A DNA stretch of 64,000 bases, taken from positions 21,205-85,204 of the forward strand of contig JBKQIY010000233.1 of NCBI GenBank assembly GCA_052148155.1, given 5' to 3'. Under the pieces are notes generated by a model that did no database searches, was not told the DNA's origin, and saw nothing but the letters and a program-made list of their open reading frames with translations. Shown piece after piece: positions 34,371 to 42,965 of the stretch (position 1 is its first letter; the number at the start of each line of letters is the position of its first letter). Both the position numbers and the translations under genes were made by a program. This DNA is from JBBQER01 sp052148155. Lineage in GTDB: Bacteria; Actinomycetota; Acidimicrobiia; IMCC26256; PALSA-610.

Positions 34371-35249
34371 TTAGGGCGTGAAACGTGAAGAGATCTGTTC
34401 GAACAGGGCGAGATCTCCGGCGAACGGCCCGTCCCGACGCGGCCAATGGACGACGAAATCAGTCACCCCGACCTCTTCGTATCGGCCGATGGTTTCGTCG
34501 AACGCGTCGGTTGAGGTCAACCCGGAGTCGAGGCGGAGCCCTGACAACACCAAGCGGGCGAGGGAGTCGGGGTCACGGCCGACTCGCGCGCATGCTTCAT
34601 CGAGCAGATCCATCTGCGATCGCACGACGGCCGCGCCCTCGGCGCTCGCCAGCGCCGACTCGGGTCCGCGATCGCCAGTCGTCACCCACGTGTCGGCGTA
34701 CTCCGCTGCGAGGTGCATCGCCCGTTTTCCCGTCGCGGCGATCGCGAACGGCACGCGCGGCCGCTGGGTGCATCCCGGGTAGGTACGCGCGCCATCTGCG
34801 GAATAGAACTGTCCTTCGTACGACGTCTGCGGCTCGCGTAACAACCGATCGGCCAGGTCGACGAACTCGGCGAAACGGTCCGCTCGTTCGCGTGCCGACC
34901 ACCGCGGGCTACCGAGCACGGTCGCGTCCCAACCGTCGCCGCCCGACCCGATACCCAACGTCAACCGGCCGCCCGAGATGTCGTCGAGGGAGATCAGCTC
35001 CTTCGCGAATGGGACCGGATGGCGAAAGTTCGGCGACGCAACCAGCGGGCCGAGCCGAATGCGTTCGGTCGCAGTCGCGGCGGCCGTGAGCGTCGGCATC
35101 GCGCCGAACCAAGTTGAGTCTCGCAAGGATCGCCACGCGAGATGGTCATATGTCCACGCATGGTCGAATCCCAGTTCCTCGGCGCGCCGCCAGACCGTGC
35201 GCGCGAGACGCCACGGATGGTCGGGCAAAATCACCACTCCGACGCGCAC
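34371..35249 (-). CDS. LLM-class (F420/FMN) oxidoreductase
   Basis: A 292-residue luciferase-like TIM-barrel oxidoreductase starting at GTG 35249. Marks are ELGFDHAWTYDHLAWRSLRD, RIRLGPLVASPNFRHPVPFA, GGRLTLGIGSGGDGWDATVL and VPFAIAATGKRAMHLAAEYA. Members of this group mostly use F420 in actinobacteria. The substrate is unknown. It leads a two-gene operon with the PhyH-type gene. Confidence 0.85.
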   Translation of the reverse strand: MRVGVVILPDHPWRLARTVWRRAEELGFDHAWTYDHLAWRSLRDSTWFGAMPTLTAAATATERIRLGPLVASPNFRHPVPFAKELISLDDISGGRLTLGIGSGGDGWDATVLGSPRWSARERADRFAEFVDLADRLLREPQTSYEGQFYSADGARTYPGCTQRPRVPFAIAATGKRAMHLAAEYADTWVTTGDRGPESALASAEGAAVVRSQMDLLDEACARVGRDPDSLARLVLSGLRLDSGLTSTDAFDETIGRYEEVGVTDFVVHWPRRDGPFAGDLALFEQISSRFTP

Positions 35250-35495
35250 AACACGGACACTATCGACGAGGCGCGTCTGTTCTTTCGCTGGATTGCGTCG
35301 CGCACGGGTCTCTGTCTGGTCGTGCGGGCCGGCTCACGCCGGCCACTCGCGTGGACCGAGTCGAGCTCACGACACCGAGGCGCCAGCCATCGACACGAAA
35401 CCCCGCGACCGTGGCGACCAAGCGCCGGGCACGACGCCGAAGATGTGAGACCGGCACCCGCGAGGGCTGCGAAAACGCGGGAGAAACGCTGCGTG

Positions 35496-35930
35496 TCAGG
35501 GGCGCATCCACCTCGGGAGGGTGACGTCGTCGATGCGGTGGAACACCACGCTGACCGGCTGGCCGATCTCGATCGTGGACGGGTCGATCTCGTTGATCTC
35601 GCCATCGGCCGTCTCGACGAGGTTGCCGGCGAAGCGGATCATCGGATCCTCTTCGAGCTCCACGATGATCGCGTTGTAGGGGGCGACCGCTGCGAACGCA
35701 GGCAGGAGCGGAGGATGCGCAACGATGAACGACCAGATGCGGCCCCGACCCGACGTCGGTTCCCAACGCACCTCGATCGAACGACACCGCGAGCACATGG
35801 GTCGGGGTGGCATGCGCCGAAGACCGCACGAGGCGCACGTCTGCACGAGCAGCTCGCCCCGCTCACATCCGGCCCAGAACGGCGCGCTGGTGGGTTCGTT
35901 CACATCCGGAAGGAGCCAGACTGTTTCCAT
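35496..35930 (-). CDS. DUF35 zinc-ribbon/OB-fold protein
   Basis: A 144-residue DUF35 protein with an intact N-terminal zinc ribbon (CASCGLRRMPPRPMCSRC, residues about 32-49, two CxxC knuckles) and a C-terminal OB fold (GRGRIWSFIVAHPPLLPAFA, then IEIGQPVSVVFHRID). These proteins form complexes with thiolase-like or hydratase partners. Its ATG shares one base with the stop of the thiolase-type gene upstream (TGATG), so the partner is evident. Confidence 0.85.
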   Translation of the reverse strand: METVWLLPDVNEPTSAPFWAGCERGELLVQTCASCGLRRMPPRPMCSRCRSIEVRWEPTSGRGRIWSFIVAHPPLLPAFAAVAPYNAIIVELEEDPMIRFAGNLVETADGEINEIDPSTIEIGQPVSVVFHRIDDVTLPRWMRP

Positions 35931-37096
35931 CAACGGTCCCGGGTGAAGACAATGGCCGACGTCGGTACACCCTCGCCGCTCGTCACAAGCGACACTTCCG
36001 CACCCTCGACCTGCGCCGTGCTCGTACCTCGGACTTGGCGTACGCCCTCGAGGATGAGGTTGAAGCCGTGCACGTACGCCTCCGACATCCCGCCGCCGGA
36101 CGTGTTCACCGGCAACCGACCGTCGGGCCACTCGATGTTGCCGTGATCGGTGAATGGCCCACCCTCGCCGCGCCCGCAGAACCCGTAACCCTCGAGTGAC
36201 AGCGGGATCAGCGGGCTGAACGCGTCGTACAGCTGGGCGACCTGGACGTCGGCGGCAGTCAGATCGGCGTTCGCCCATAGCCGGCGCGCCGCAGTCCACG
36301 CGGGGCCGCGCAGTGGATCCTCGGTGAAGTAGTTGGTCATCGTCTGGTGGTTCGGTGGCAGGCCTTGCGCGAACGCGTGGATGAGCGCGGGCGGGTGGGG
36401 GAGGTCGCGGGCCCGTTCCGCCGATGTGACGATCAGAGCGAGCGCGCCATCAGTCTCTAGACAGTTGTCGAAGAGGCACAGCGGCTCGGAAATCCAGCGT
36501 GCGTTCATATAGTCGTCGCGAGTCAGCGGTTTGTGGCCCATCGTCGATGCCGGATTTCGCGCCGCATGCTTGCGGAACGCGAGCGCGACGTTGGCGAGAT
36601 GGTCGCGTGTCGCGCCGTACTCGTGCATGTACCGACGAGTCAGCATCGCGATCTCGTCGACCGGCCGGATGATCCCAAACGGCCGTGTCCATTGCTGACC
36701 GTCGGACAGACGAGCTGAGGCCTGAGCCCATGGACGGCTGCTCGCGTCGGCCCGTTTGCGTGCCCGCCACGCCACCACCACGTCGCATTGACCTGTCGCG
36801 ATCGCCATGGCCGCGTGGCCGACCACACCGCAGCCCGCGCCGCCGCCGAAGCCGACCTGCGAGAAAAACGTGATGTCGCCCAAGCCGACCGCACGCGCGA
36901 CGTCGACTTCACGGTTCGGTTCGAGGGTGTACGACGCGAGCCCATTGACCTCCGACGGCAGGATCTTCGCGTCGTCGAGCGCGATCGAGATCGCCTGACA
37001 CGCCAGCGACAGCTCAGTGTCGGGAAGTCCCTTACCCAGCGTCGTCTGGCCGATACCGACGACCGCCGTGTTGTCCTTCACCAGATGCGTCGTCAT
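35930..37096 (-). CDS. Thiolase-fold lipid-transfer-like protein (Ltp family)
   Basis: A 388-residue thiolase-superfamily protein beginning MTTHLVKDNTAVVGIGQTTL. Around the nucleophile position it reads SQVGFGGGAGCGVVGHAAMA rather than the classical thiolase motif, so the single Cys may or may not be catalytic. The C-terminal region (NTSGGGMSEAYVHGFNLILE) keeps the family loop. Together with the adjacent DUF35 zinc-ribbon protein it resembles the aldolase/thiolase complexes of steroid side-chain degradation (Ltp2-ChsH2 type). The exact substrate is unknown. Starts at ATG 37096 and overlaps the DUF35 gene. Confidence 0.82.
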   Translation of the reverse strand: MTTHLVKDNTAVVGIGQTTLGKGLPDTELSLACQAISIALDDAKILPSEVNGLASYTLEPNREVDVARAVGLGDITFFSQVGFGGGAGCGVVGHAAMAIATGQCDVVVAWRARKRADASSRPWAQASARLSDGQQWTRPFGIIRPVDEIAMLTRRYMHEYGATRDHLANVALAFRKHAARNPASTMGHKPLTRDDYMNARWISEPLCLFDNCLETDGALALIVTSAERARDLPHPPALIHAFAQGLPPNHQTMTNYFTEDPLRGPAWTAARRLWANADLTAADVQVAQLYDAFSPLIPLSLEGYGFCGRGEGGPFTDHGNIEWPDGRLPVNTSGGGMSEAYVHGFNLILEGVRQVRGTSTAQVEGAEVSLVTSGEGVPTSAIVFTRDR

Positions 37097-37208
37097 CGGC
37101 GGCCATCGTTTCTGATGTCTCCCTCGTAGCGAACGGGAGGCTGTCGGCTGGTGGCCCGCCCGTGCGTCCGTGTGCCGGCCGCTTCTTTGTGCCTCATGGG
37201 CTGAACGT

Positions 37209-38057
37209 TCACCAGCCGTTCCATTCCGGCGCGCGGCGCTCGCGGAACGACGCCACACCCTCGCTCGAATCTTGCGTCGACGAATTGAGCTCGACGAGCA
37301 TGGCTTCCTCTTCGAGCAGGTCGTGCCGCGAGAGTTCCGACGCGTCGTGCAGCAGCTTCTTCGACCAGCCGATCGCCTTGGTCGGGCCGCTGGCGAGTCG
37401 TTCGGCCCATTCCTTCGTCGCCGTGCGCAGCTCCGCGGCCGGCACGACCTTATTGACGATTCCGAGGCGCTCGGCATCGGTCGCCGCGAGGTCATCGCCG
37501 AAGAAGATGAGCTCTTTCGCCTTGTGCATTCCGACGACTCGGGGGAGTAGATACGCGACGCCACCGTCGGGAATTAGGCCGCGCCGGACGAACACTTGAA
37601 TGATCTTGGCGGTGTCAGCCGCGATCACAAGGTCGGCGGCGAGGACAAACATCGACCCGCCGCCCGCGGCGGTGCCGTTGAGGGCGACGACGATGGGCTT
37701 CTCGCAATCGAGGATCGCTTGCATCAGGCGCTGGAAGCCGAGGCGCATCATCTGCGTCGCGCTGCCCACCACCATGTCGGGCGCGCCTGGAGGCTTCGGT
37801 TTACCGGGCGGCTGGCGCACCGAAAGGTCGGCACCGGTGCAGAAGTGCCGCTCACCGGCGCCGGTCAGCACAATGGCCCGCACGTTCAGGTCGGTGTGCG
37901 CGTCCCAGAAGTGTTGGGTGAGACGGTCGCGCACGTAATAGGGGATCGCGTTGCCCTTATCGGCGCGATTGATCGTCAGCCAAAGCACGCCGTTGTCGAC
38001 GTTCGCGAGAAGTTCCTCGTCGATGTTCACGCCCTCGGGCGCCGGGTTCAGGGTCAC
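37209..38057 (-). CDS. Enoyl-CoA hydratase/isomerase (crotonase) family
   Basis: A 282-residue crotonase starting at GTG 38057, which overlaps the stop of the synthetase gene. Oxyanion-hole text is HFCTGADLSVRQ (first) and LNGTAAGGGSMFVLAADLVI (second). At the usual catalytic Glu region it has VFVRRGLIPDGGVAYLLPRV, with Asp-Gly-Gly in place of the Glu pair, so it may be an isomerase or hydrolase variant rather than a hydratase. It follows the acyl-CoA synthetase and so acts on the CoA ester that enzyme makes, by inference. Confidence 0.83.
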   Translation of the reverse strand: MTLNPAPEGVNIDEELLANVDNGVLWLTINRADKGNAIPYYVRDRLTQHFWDAHTDLNVRAIVLTGAGERHFCTGADLSVRQPPGKPKPPGAPDMVVGSATQMMRLGFQRLMQAILDCEKPIVVALNGTAAGGGSMFVLAADLVIAADTAKIIQVFVRRGLIPDGGVAYLLPRVVGMHKAKELIFFGDDLAATDAERLGIVNKVVPAAELRTATKEWAERLASGPTKAIGWSKKLLHDASELSRHDLLEEEAMLVELNSSTQDSSEGVASFRERRAPEWNGW

Positions 38058-40237
38058 TTGCGTACCACCAATGCATCGAGGGCTACCGCACCGCGCGGTC
38101 GCACGACCAGTGGGTTGATATCGAGCTCGCGGAAGCTACCGGCGAGATCGAGCGCGAGGCGTTGCACGTTCATGACTGCGTCGACGACCGCGTCGATGTC
38201 GGCCGCGCTCGCGCCGCGCACCCCCTCGAGCAGGGTGTAACCCTTGAGTTCGTGCAGCGCGCGACGGGCTTCGTCACCGTCGAACGGCGGGACGCGGAAC
38301 GTCGCGTCGCCGAACACTTCGGCGAAGATTCCGCCGAGACCGACCGTGACGACGGGGCCGAAGAGCTCGTCTTGCGACACGCCGATGAGCATCTCGACAC
38401 CGCCGCTCACCAACTCGCAGACGAGCACACCTTCGATGCGCGCCTTCTTGTCTGTTCGGTGTGCCTTGGCGAGAAGCTCCTCGTACCGAGCGCGCACTTC
38501 CTTCGCGGAACCAACACCGACGTGTACGAGACCGGCGTCGCTCTTGTGCAACAAGTCCGGCGACGAAACCTTCATCACGACGGGGAAACCGATGGTCTCG
38601 GCTGCTTTCACCGCGCCTTTCGCGGTGGTGCACAGCACATCCCGACTGGTCTTGACTCCGTAGGCTTGAAGGATCTTCTTCGAATTCCATTCCGAGAGCG
38701 CTTCGCCGGGCGCCAATCCGTCGAGCAGCTTGTGGGCCTTTTTCGCCGACGGTGATGGCGTCGTCGGTGCCGACTTGAACGGTGAGCGGTAGCGGGCGGC
38801 GAAGGTCCAATAGTCGGCGTATGCCTTGACCGATGCGATGCAGTTGCTGAACGTGCGGAACGTCGGCAGCCCGCCGGCAAGCAGACGTTTGTAGTACGTG
38901 TCGTCGGTGCCGGCCGGCGCGCCCCAGACCACGAAGATCGGCTTCGTCGTCGTCTTCGCCGCGGCGATGACATCGCGGGTGAGCGGCTCGCTGAACATCG
39001 CGACCGCCCCGGTGATCGGCACGATCACGATGTCCACGTTCTTGTCGGCCAAGATGGCGTCGATGATCGCGCGTCCTCGGCGGTCGGCGACCGGAGGACC
39101 GCCGCAGTCGACCGGATTCGAGACTCGCAGGTACCCAGGAATGAGGCCGTCGTGAAGCAGGGTCTGGGTCGCCTTCGTCAGGTCGGGGAGCCGCAGCCCG
39201 GCGTCCGAGAGCATGTCGGCCATGTGCGCGCCGGTGCCCCCAGAAATCGCGTACACGCAGACGCCGGGTCCCTTCTTGTTCCGTGCCCACGTCGGCGTCT
39301 TTTCGGGTCGAGTGCGCGCGAGCGCCGCCGACACGTCGAGGAGCTCGTCGAGGCCGCCAACTCGTATCACGCCGAACTGACGGAACACTGCGCTCGTCAC
39401 CGCGTCGGACCCGGTGAGGTGACCGGTGTGCGACTTCGCCATCGAACGGCCAGCTTCGGTCTTGCCGACCTTCACCATCACCATCGGTTTGTGAAGTCGC
39501 GCCGCGTGATCAGCGGCGAGCATCAGCGTCCGGCCGTCTTTGAAGCCTTCGATATAGCAGGCAATCACCCCGACCTCCGGCTGGTCGGCGAAGTGACGGG
39601 CGAAGTCTGCGAACTCGAGGTCGACCTCGTTGCCGGTGGGCGCCCAATGCGTGAGCCGGATCCCGATCTCCTGGCCCTGAAACACGGGCCGGCCCTGATG
39701 TCCCGACTGCGTGATCAGCGCGATCGACGGCCCCTCGAGATCGTCGCGGAACTCCTCGAACGCGTTGAGGTTTGTGTTCGGGCCGAGGAGGCGAACGTCT
39801 CCGGAACGAACTAGTCGTTCGAGGCGCTGCTCGAGCTTCGTGCCCTCGGAGCCGGCCTCCGAGAAACCAGCGGCGAAAATCACGGCGAACTTGGGCTTGC
39901 GCTGCAACACCTCTTCAAACGTGTCGACGGCCCGACCGGTGAGGATGATCACGAGGTCGAGATCTCCGGGGACATCAAAGATCGACTTGTAACAGGGGTG
40001 ACCGAGCACCGTCTCGTATTCCGGGTGCACAGGGTAGAAGGCCGCGCCGTGCTCGCGTGCCCAGACGTCGAACTTGCGTGTCATCGCGGTATTGGGTTTG
40101 GCGGACTGTTCTGACGCGCCGATGAGCGCGATTGCCCTGGGGTGCAGGAACGTGTCGAGGTCGACGGTGCGCAACTCGAGCGGGCGCCCGGAAACGTCGA
40201 GCGGGCCGGAAGTGTCGGATTTCTTGATGCTGGGCAT
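38054..40237 (-). CDS. ADP-forming acyl-CoA synthetase (acetate-CoA ligase type, fused)
   Basis: A 727-residue NDP-forming acyl-CoA synthetase with fused alpha and beta parts. An N-terminal CoA-binding Rossmann domain (FLHPRAIALIGASEQSAKPN) is followed by the succinyl-CoA-ligase-like domain with the phosphohistidine region KSHTGHLTGSDAV, and a C-terminal ATP-grasp domain (LSEWNSKKILQAYGVKTSRD; GFPVVMKVSSPDLLHKSDAG). The family activates small or branched acids with ATP to ADP. It starts at ATG 40237. Upstream, at 40268-40283, lies the third copy of the shared operator-like motif. It overlaps the crotonase gene downstream. Confidence 0.88.
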   Translation of the reverse strand: MPSIKKSDTSGPLDVSGRPLELRTVDLDTFLHPRAIALIGASEQSAKPNTAMTRKFDVWAREHGAAFYPVHPEYETVLGHPCYKSIFDVPGDLDLVIILTGRAVDTFEEVLQRKPKFAVIFAAGFSEAGSEGTKLEQRLERLVRSGDVRLLGPNTNLNAFEEFRDDLEGPSIALITQSGHQGRPVFQGQEIGIRLTHWAPTGNEVDLEFADFARHFADQPEVGVIACYIEGFKDGRTLMLAADHAARLHKPMVMVKVGKTEAGRSMAKSHTGHLTGSDAVTSAVFRQFGVIRVGGLDELLDVSAALARTRPEKTPTWARNKKGPGVCVYAISGGTGAHMADMLSDAGLRLPDLTKATQTLLHDGLIPGYLRVSNPVDCGGPPVADRRGRAIIDAILADKNVDIVIVPITGAVAMFSEPLTRDVIAAAKTTTKPIFVVWGAPAGTDDTYYKRLLAGGLPTFRTFSNCIASVKAYADYWTFAARYRSPFKSAPTTPSPSAKKAHKLLDGLAPGEALSEWNSKKILQAYGVKTSRDVLCTTAKGAVKAAETIGFPVVMKVSSPDLLHKSDAGLVHVGVGSAKEVRARYEELLAKAHRTDKKARIEGVLVCELVSGGVEMLIGVSQDELFGPVVTVGLGGIFAEVFGDATFRVPPFDGDEARRALHELKGYTLLEGVRGASAADIDAVVDAVMNVQRLALDLAGSFRELDINPLVVRPRGAVALDALVVRK

Positions 40238-40267
40238 ACACGCTCCGGGCGAAGGCGACCGCGAAGT

Positions 40268-40283
40268 ATGACGCCACTGTCAG
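40268..40283 (+). promoter_or_regulatory. Operator-like palindrome, copy 3 of shared motif (imperfect)
   Basis: ATGACGCCACTGTCAGGTT on the plus strand; 15-16 of 19 bases agree with copies 1 and 2, with one change in each outer arm. It lies in the divergent region between the acyl-CoA synthetase (30 bases from its start) and the ferredoxin gene (85 bases from its start). Confidence 0.55.
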
Positions 40284-40368
40284 GTTTCCGGCCACTCCGG
40301 TAGCGTTCCCGCCGCAAAGATCGACCAACGAGACAGTCCGGAATGAGGCCGAACATGAAGACCGTGGC

Positions 40369-40560
40369 ATGAGGATCGCCGTCGATTTCGACAAGTGCAA
40401 GAGCAACGCGTTGTGCATGGGCGTCGCGCCGGACATCTTCGAGGTGCGCGACGACAACTTCCTGTACGTGTTGCAGGAAGAGCCGCCAGAGTCGGCGCGG
40501 TCGCTGGTCGAGGAGGCCGTACGCGTCTGCCCGACGCAGGCGATCTCCATCGTCGAATAG
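40369..40560 (+). CDS. [3Fe-4S] ferredoxin
   Basis: A 63-residue single-cluster ferredoxin. Cys10, Cys16 and Cys54 (DKCKSNALCMGVAPDIFEV and VRVCPTQAISIVE) are the three ligands, with no fourth Cys, so a [3Fe-4S] cluster is expected. Such ferredoxins feed electrons from a ferredoxin reductase to cytochrome P450s. The reductase gene follows 19 bases later; no P450 is in the window. Confidence 0.92.
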   Translation: MRIAVDFDKCKSNALCMGVAPDIFEVRDDNFLYVLQEEPPESARSLVEEAVRVCPTQAISIVE

Positions 40561-40579
40561 CACGACGCCGTACCGTCGG

Positions 40580-41776
40580 ATGCGCACGGTCGCGGTCGTC
40601 GGCACCTCGCTCGCGGGGCTGCGCGCAATCGAGGCGCTCCGGCGTGAGGGCTACGACGGACGCATCATCGCGATCGGTGCCGAACCTCATCTGCCGTACG
40701 ACAGGCCGCCGCTTTCGAAGGAGTTCCTCGCCGGCCGCGTTGACACAGCCGACATCGTGCTGCGCAAACAAGGGGTCGACGATCTCGAGGTCGACTGGCG
40801 CCTCGGAGCTCCGGCAGCCGCGCTCGATGTCGGTGCCCGCGAGCTGACGCAAGCCGACGGCTCGCGCCTCGAATTCGACGGACTTGTCCTCGCGACCGGC
40901 GCGACACCGCGCCGGCTTGCGAACCAATCTGAGCTCGATGGGGTGTTCACGCTGCGAACGCTCGACGACGCTCGCGCCTTGCGCGAGCGACTCGACGTCA
41001 TGCCAAAGGTGGTAGTGATCGGGGCCGGGTTCATTGGCGCCGAGGTCGCCGCGACCTGCCGCGGACGTGGACTCGACGTCACGGTGCTCGAGGCACTGCC
41101 CCAGCCGATGGTTCGGGGGCTCGGCCTCGAGCTCGGTGCGGTCATCGCGGCGGTGCACCGTGATCACGGTGTCGATCTGCGCACCGGCGTCCAGGTCGAC
41201 GCGATCGAAGGCGATGTGCGCGTCGAACGCGTTCGGCTCGGTGACGGAGCGACCATCGACGCTGATGTGGTGGTCGTCGGAGTTGGCGTTGTGCCCGAGA
41301 CGCAATGGCTCGAAGGTTCCGGACTCACGATCGACAACGGCATCGTATGTGACGAGACCTGCCTCGCGGCCCCGGGCATCGTGGCCGCGGGTGACCTCGC
41401 CCGCTGGCCGAACCCCCTCTTCGACGGCCAACTCATGCGGCTCGAGCATTGGACCAACGCGACCGAACAAGGTGTGCACGCGGCACGGCGGTTGCTCGCC
41501 GGAGACGGCGTCGGCGAGCCATTCGGGCCTGTGCCATTCGTTTGGTCGGACCAGTACGACCGCAAGATCCAGACCGTTGGGGTGGTGTCGGCTGATGCCG
41601 ACCTTCACGTCGCGCACGGTTCGTACGCCGAGCGACAGTTCGTTTCGTTGTTCGGCCGCGCCGGACGGCTGATCGGAGCGCTCGGATTCAATCGGCCCCG
41701 TCAGGTGATGCAATACCGCAAGCTCATCGCCGAACGGGCGTCGTGGGATGCCGCGCTCGCCGTCGCAAATGTCTGA
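40580..41776 (+). CDS. FAD-dependent ferredoxin reductase
   Basis: A 398-residue NAD(P)H:ferredoxin reductase of the putidaredoxin-reductase type. The N-terminal FAD motif is TVAVVGTSLAGLRAIEALR, LPYDRPPLSKEFL is the FAD site, VVVIGAGFIGAEVAATCRGR binds NAD(P)H, and VAAGDLARWPNPLF is the second FAD segment. With the ferredoxin upstream it forms a two-protein electron supply for monooxygenases, presumably P450 steroid or lipid hydroxylases encoded elsewhere. Its last bases overlap the MFS start by 8. Confidence 0.92.
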   Translation: MRTVAVVGTSLAGLRAIEALRREGYDGRIIAIGAEPHLPYDRPPLSKEFLAGRVDTADIVLRKQGVDDLEVDWRLGAPAAALDVGARELTQADGSRLEFDGLVLATGATPRRLANQSELDGVFTLRTLDDARALRERLDVMPKVVVIGAGFIGAEVAATCRGRGLDVTVLEALPQPMVRGLGLELGAVIAAVHRDHGVDLRTGVQVDAIEGDVRVERVRLGDGATIDADVVVVGVGVVPETQWLEGSGLTIDNGIVCDETCLAAPGIVAAGDLARWPNPLFDGQLMRLEHWTNATEQGVHAARRLLAGDGVGEPFGPVPFVWSDQYDRKIQTVGVVSADADLHVAHGSYAERQFVSLFGRAGRLIGALGFNRPRQVMQYRKLIAERASWDAALAVANV

Positions 41777-42956
41777 CCAGCAACCCTCGGAGCCAGCGCG
41801 TCTGCTGTCGGCCCGTTTCGTGGTCGTCGTCGCGATTGGTCTGTGCTACTTCACCGCGCTGGCGATGCTCACACCAGTGTTGCCGCTCTACGTCGAAAAG
41901 TCGCTCGGTCAAGGTTCGGTTGCGGTCGGGATCGCGGTCGGAGCGTTCGCGGTGGGCGCAATCGCGCTGCGCACGTACGCCGGTTGGCTCGGCGACTCGA
42001 TCGGCCGTCGCGTCCTCATCATTGGTGGTGCGTTTGTCGTCAGCGGTTCGGTCGCGTGCTATGGCCTCGTGCACGCCGCTTGGTACCTGACCCTGATCCG
42101 CGTCGTCACCGGATTCGGCGAGGCGGGTTTCTTCGTGGGCGCGGCCACGATGATCACCGACCTGTCGCCACCCGAGCGTCGCGGCGAGGCAGTGAGCTAC
42201 TGGTCGGTCGCCGTCTATGGCGGGCTCTCGTTCGGTCCCGTCCTCGGCAGCGTGCTCTGCGGAGCGACCACGCGCGGCCACGGCGGCCACTACGGACGAG
42301 TGTGGGCGGTTTCTGCGGTGCTTGCGCTTGTCGCGTCGGCGCTTGGCATGTTCACAGTCGAAGTCGAGCGCGAGGTGTTTCCGAAGGCCCGTCATCTCTT
42401 CCATCGAGCGGCCATCGAGCCGGGCAGCGTGTTGTTCTTGGGGCTGATCGCGCTCGCCGGCTTCACTGCATTCATTCCGCTTTACGTCACCCGGGTTCAT
42501 GTCAGTTCGGGCCTGATCTTCGCCGAGTACGGAGTGTTGATCCTCGTCGTGCGCGTGCTCGGCGCGCGAGTTCCGGACCGGATGGGGGGCCGCACGACCG
42601 CCGCGCTGGCCTTGATACTGGTCGCGGTCGGTGTCGGAACGATCGCAGCGTTTCCAACGTTGGCAGGCCTGATCATCGGCACTGCGATATTCGCCGCCGG
42701 CATGTCGCTCATGTATCCCGCGCTGCTCCTGCTTGCGCTTGACGGCGTGACCGACTCCGACCGGGCGTCCGTCGTCGGCACATTCTCGTCGTTCTTCGAC
42801 GCTTCACAAGGTGTCGGCGCATTCATCTGCGGCGCCGTCGTCGCGTTCGCGGGCGACCGGGGCGCGTTCACGACCGGTGCCGTGTGTGCGGTCGCCGGAC
42901 TCGTCCTGCTACGCGCCCGTTCGTGGTCTCAGGCCTCGGCACCGAGCCCCGCGTAG
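41769..42956 (+). CDS. MFS transporter
   Basis: A 395-residue major facilitator with about twelve hydrophobic helices, for example FVVVVAIGLCYFTALAMLTP (first) and a second half starting VLFLGLIALAGFTAFIPLYV. The loop between helices 2 and 3 carries GWLGDSIGRRVLIIGGAF, the family-typical GxxxDxxGRR. The substrate is unknown. ATG 41769 overlaps the reductase end, so cotranscription with the ferredoxin system is likely, as is transport of a related compound. Confidence 0.86.
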   Translation: MSDQQPSEPARLLSARFVVVVAIGLCYFTALAMLTPVLPLYVEKSLGQGSVAVGIAVGAFAVGAIALRTYAGWLGDSIGRRVLIIGGAFVVSGSVACYGLVHAAWYLTLIRVVTGFGEAGFFVGAATMITDLSPPERRGEAVSYWSVAVYGGLSFGPVLGSVLCGATTRGHGGHYGRVWAVSAVLALVASALGMFTVEVEREVFPKARHLFHRAAIEPGSVLFLGLIALAGFTAFIPLYVTRVHVSSGLIFAEYGVLILVVRVLGARVPDRMGGRTTAALALILVAVGVGTIAAFPTLAGLIIGTAIFAAGMSLMYPALLLLALDGVTDSDRASVVGTFSSFFDASQGVGAFICGAVVAFAGDRGAFTTGAVCAVAGLVLLRARSWSQASAPSPA

Positions 42957-42965
42957 CCTTCCAGA

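Noticed and set aside
40268..40283. Reading copy 3 of the shared motif as a KstR site
   Set aside because: It lacks the AACNNGTT core, so it is a different site type.
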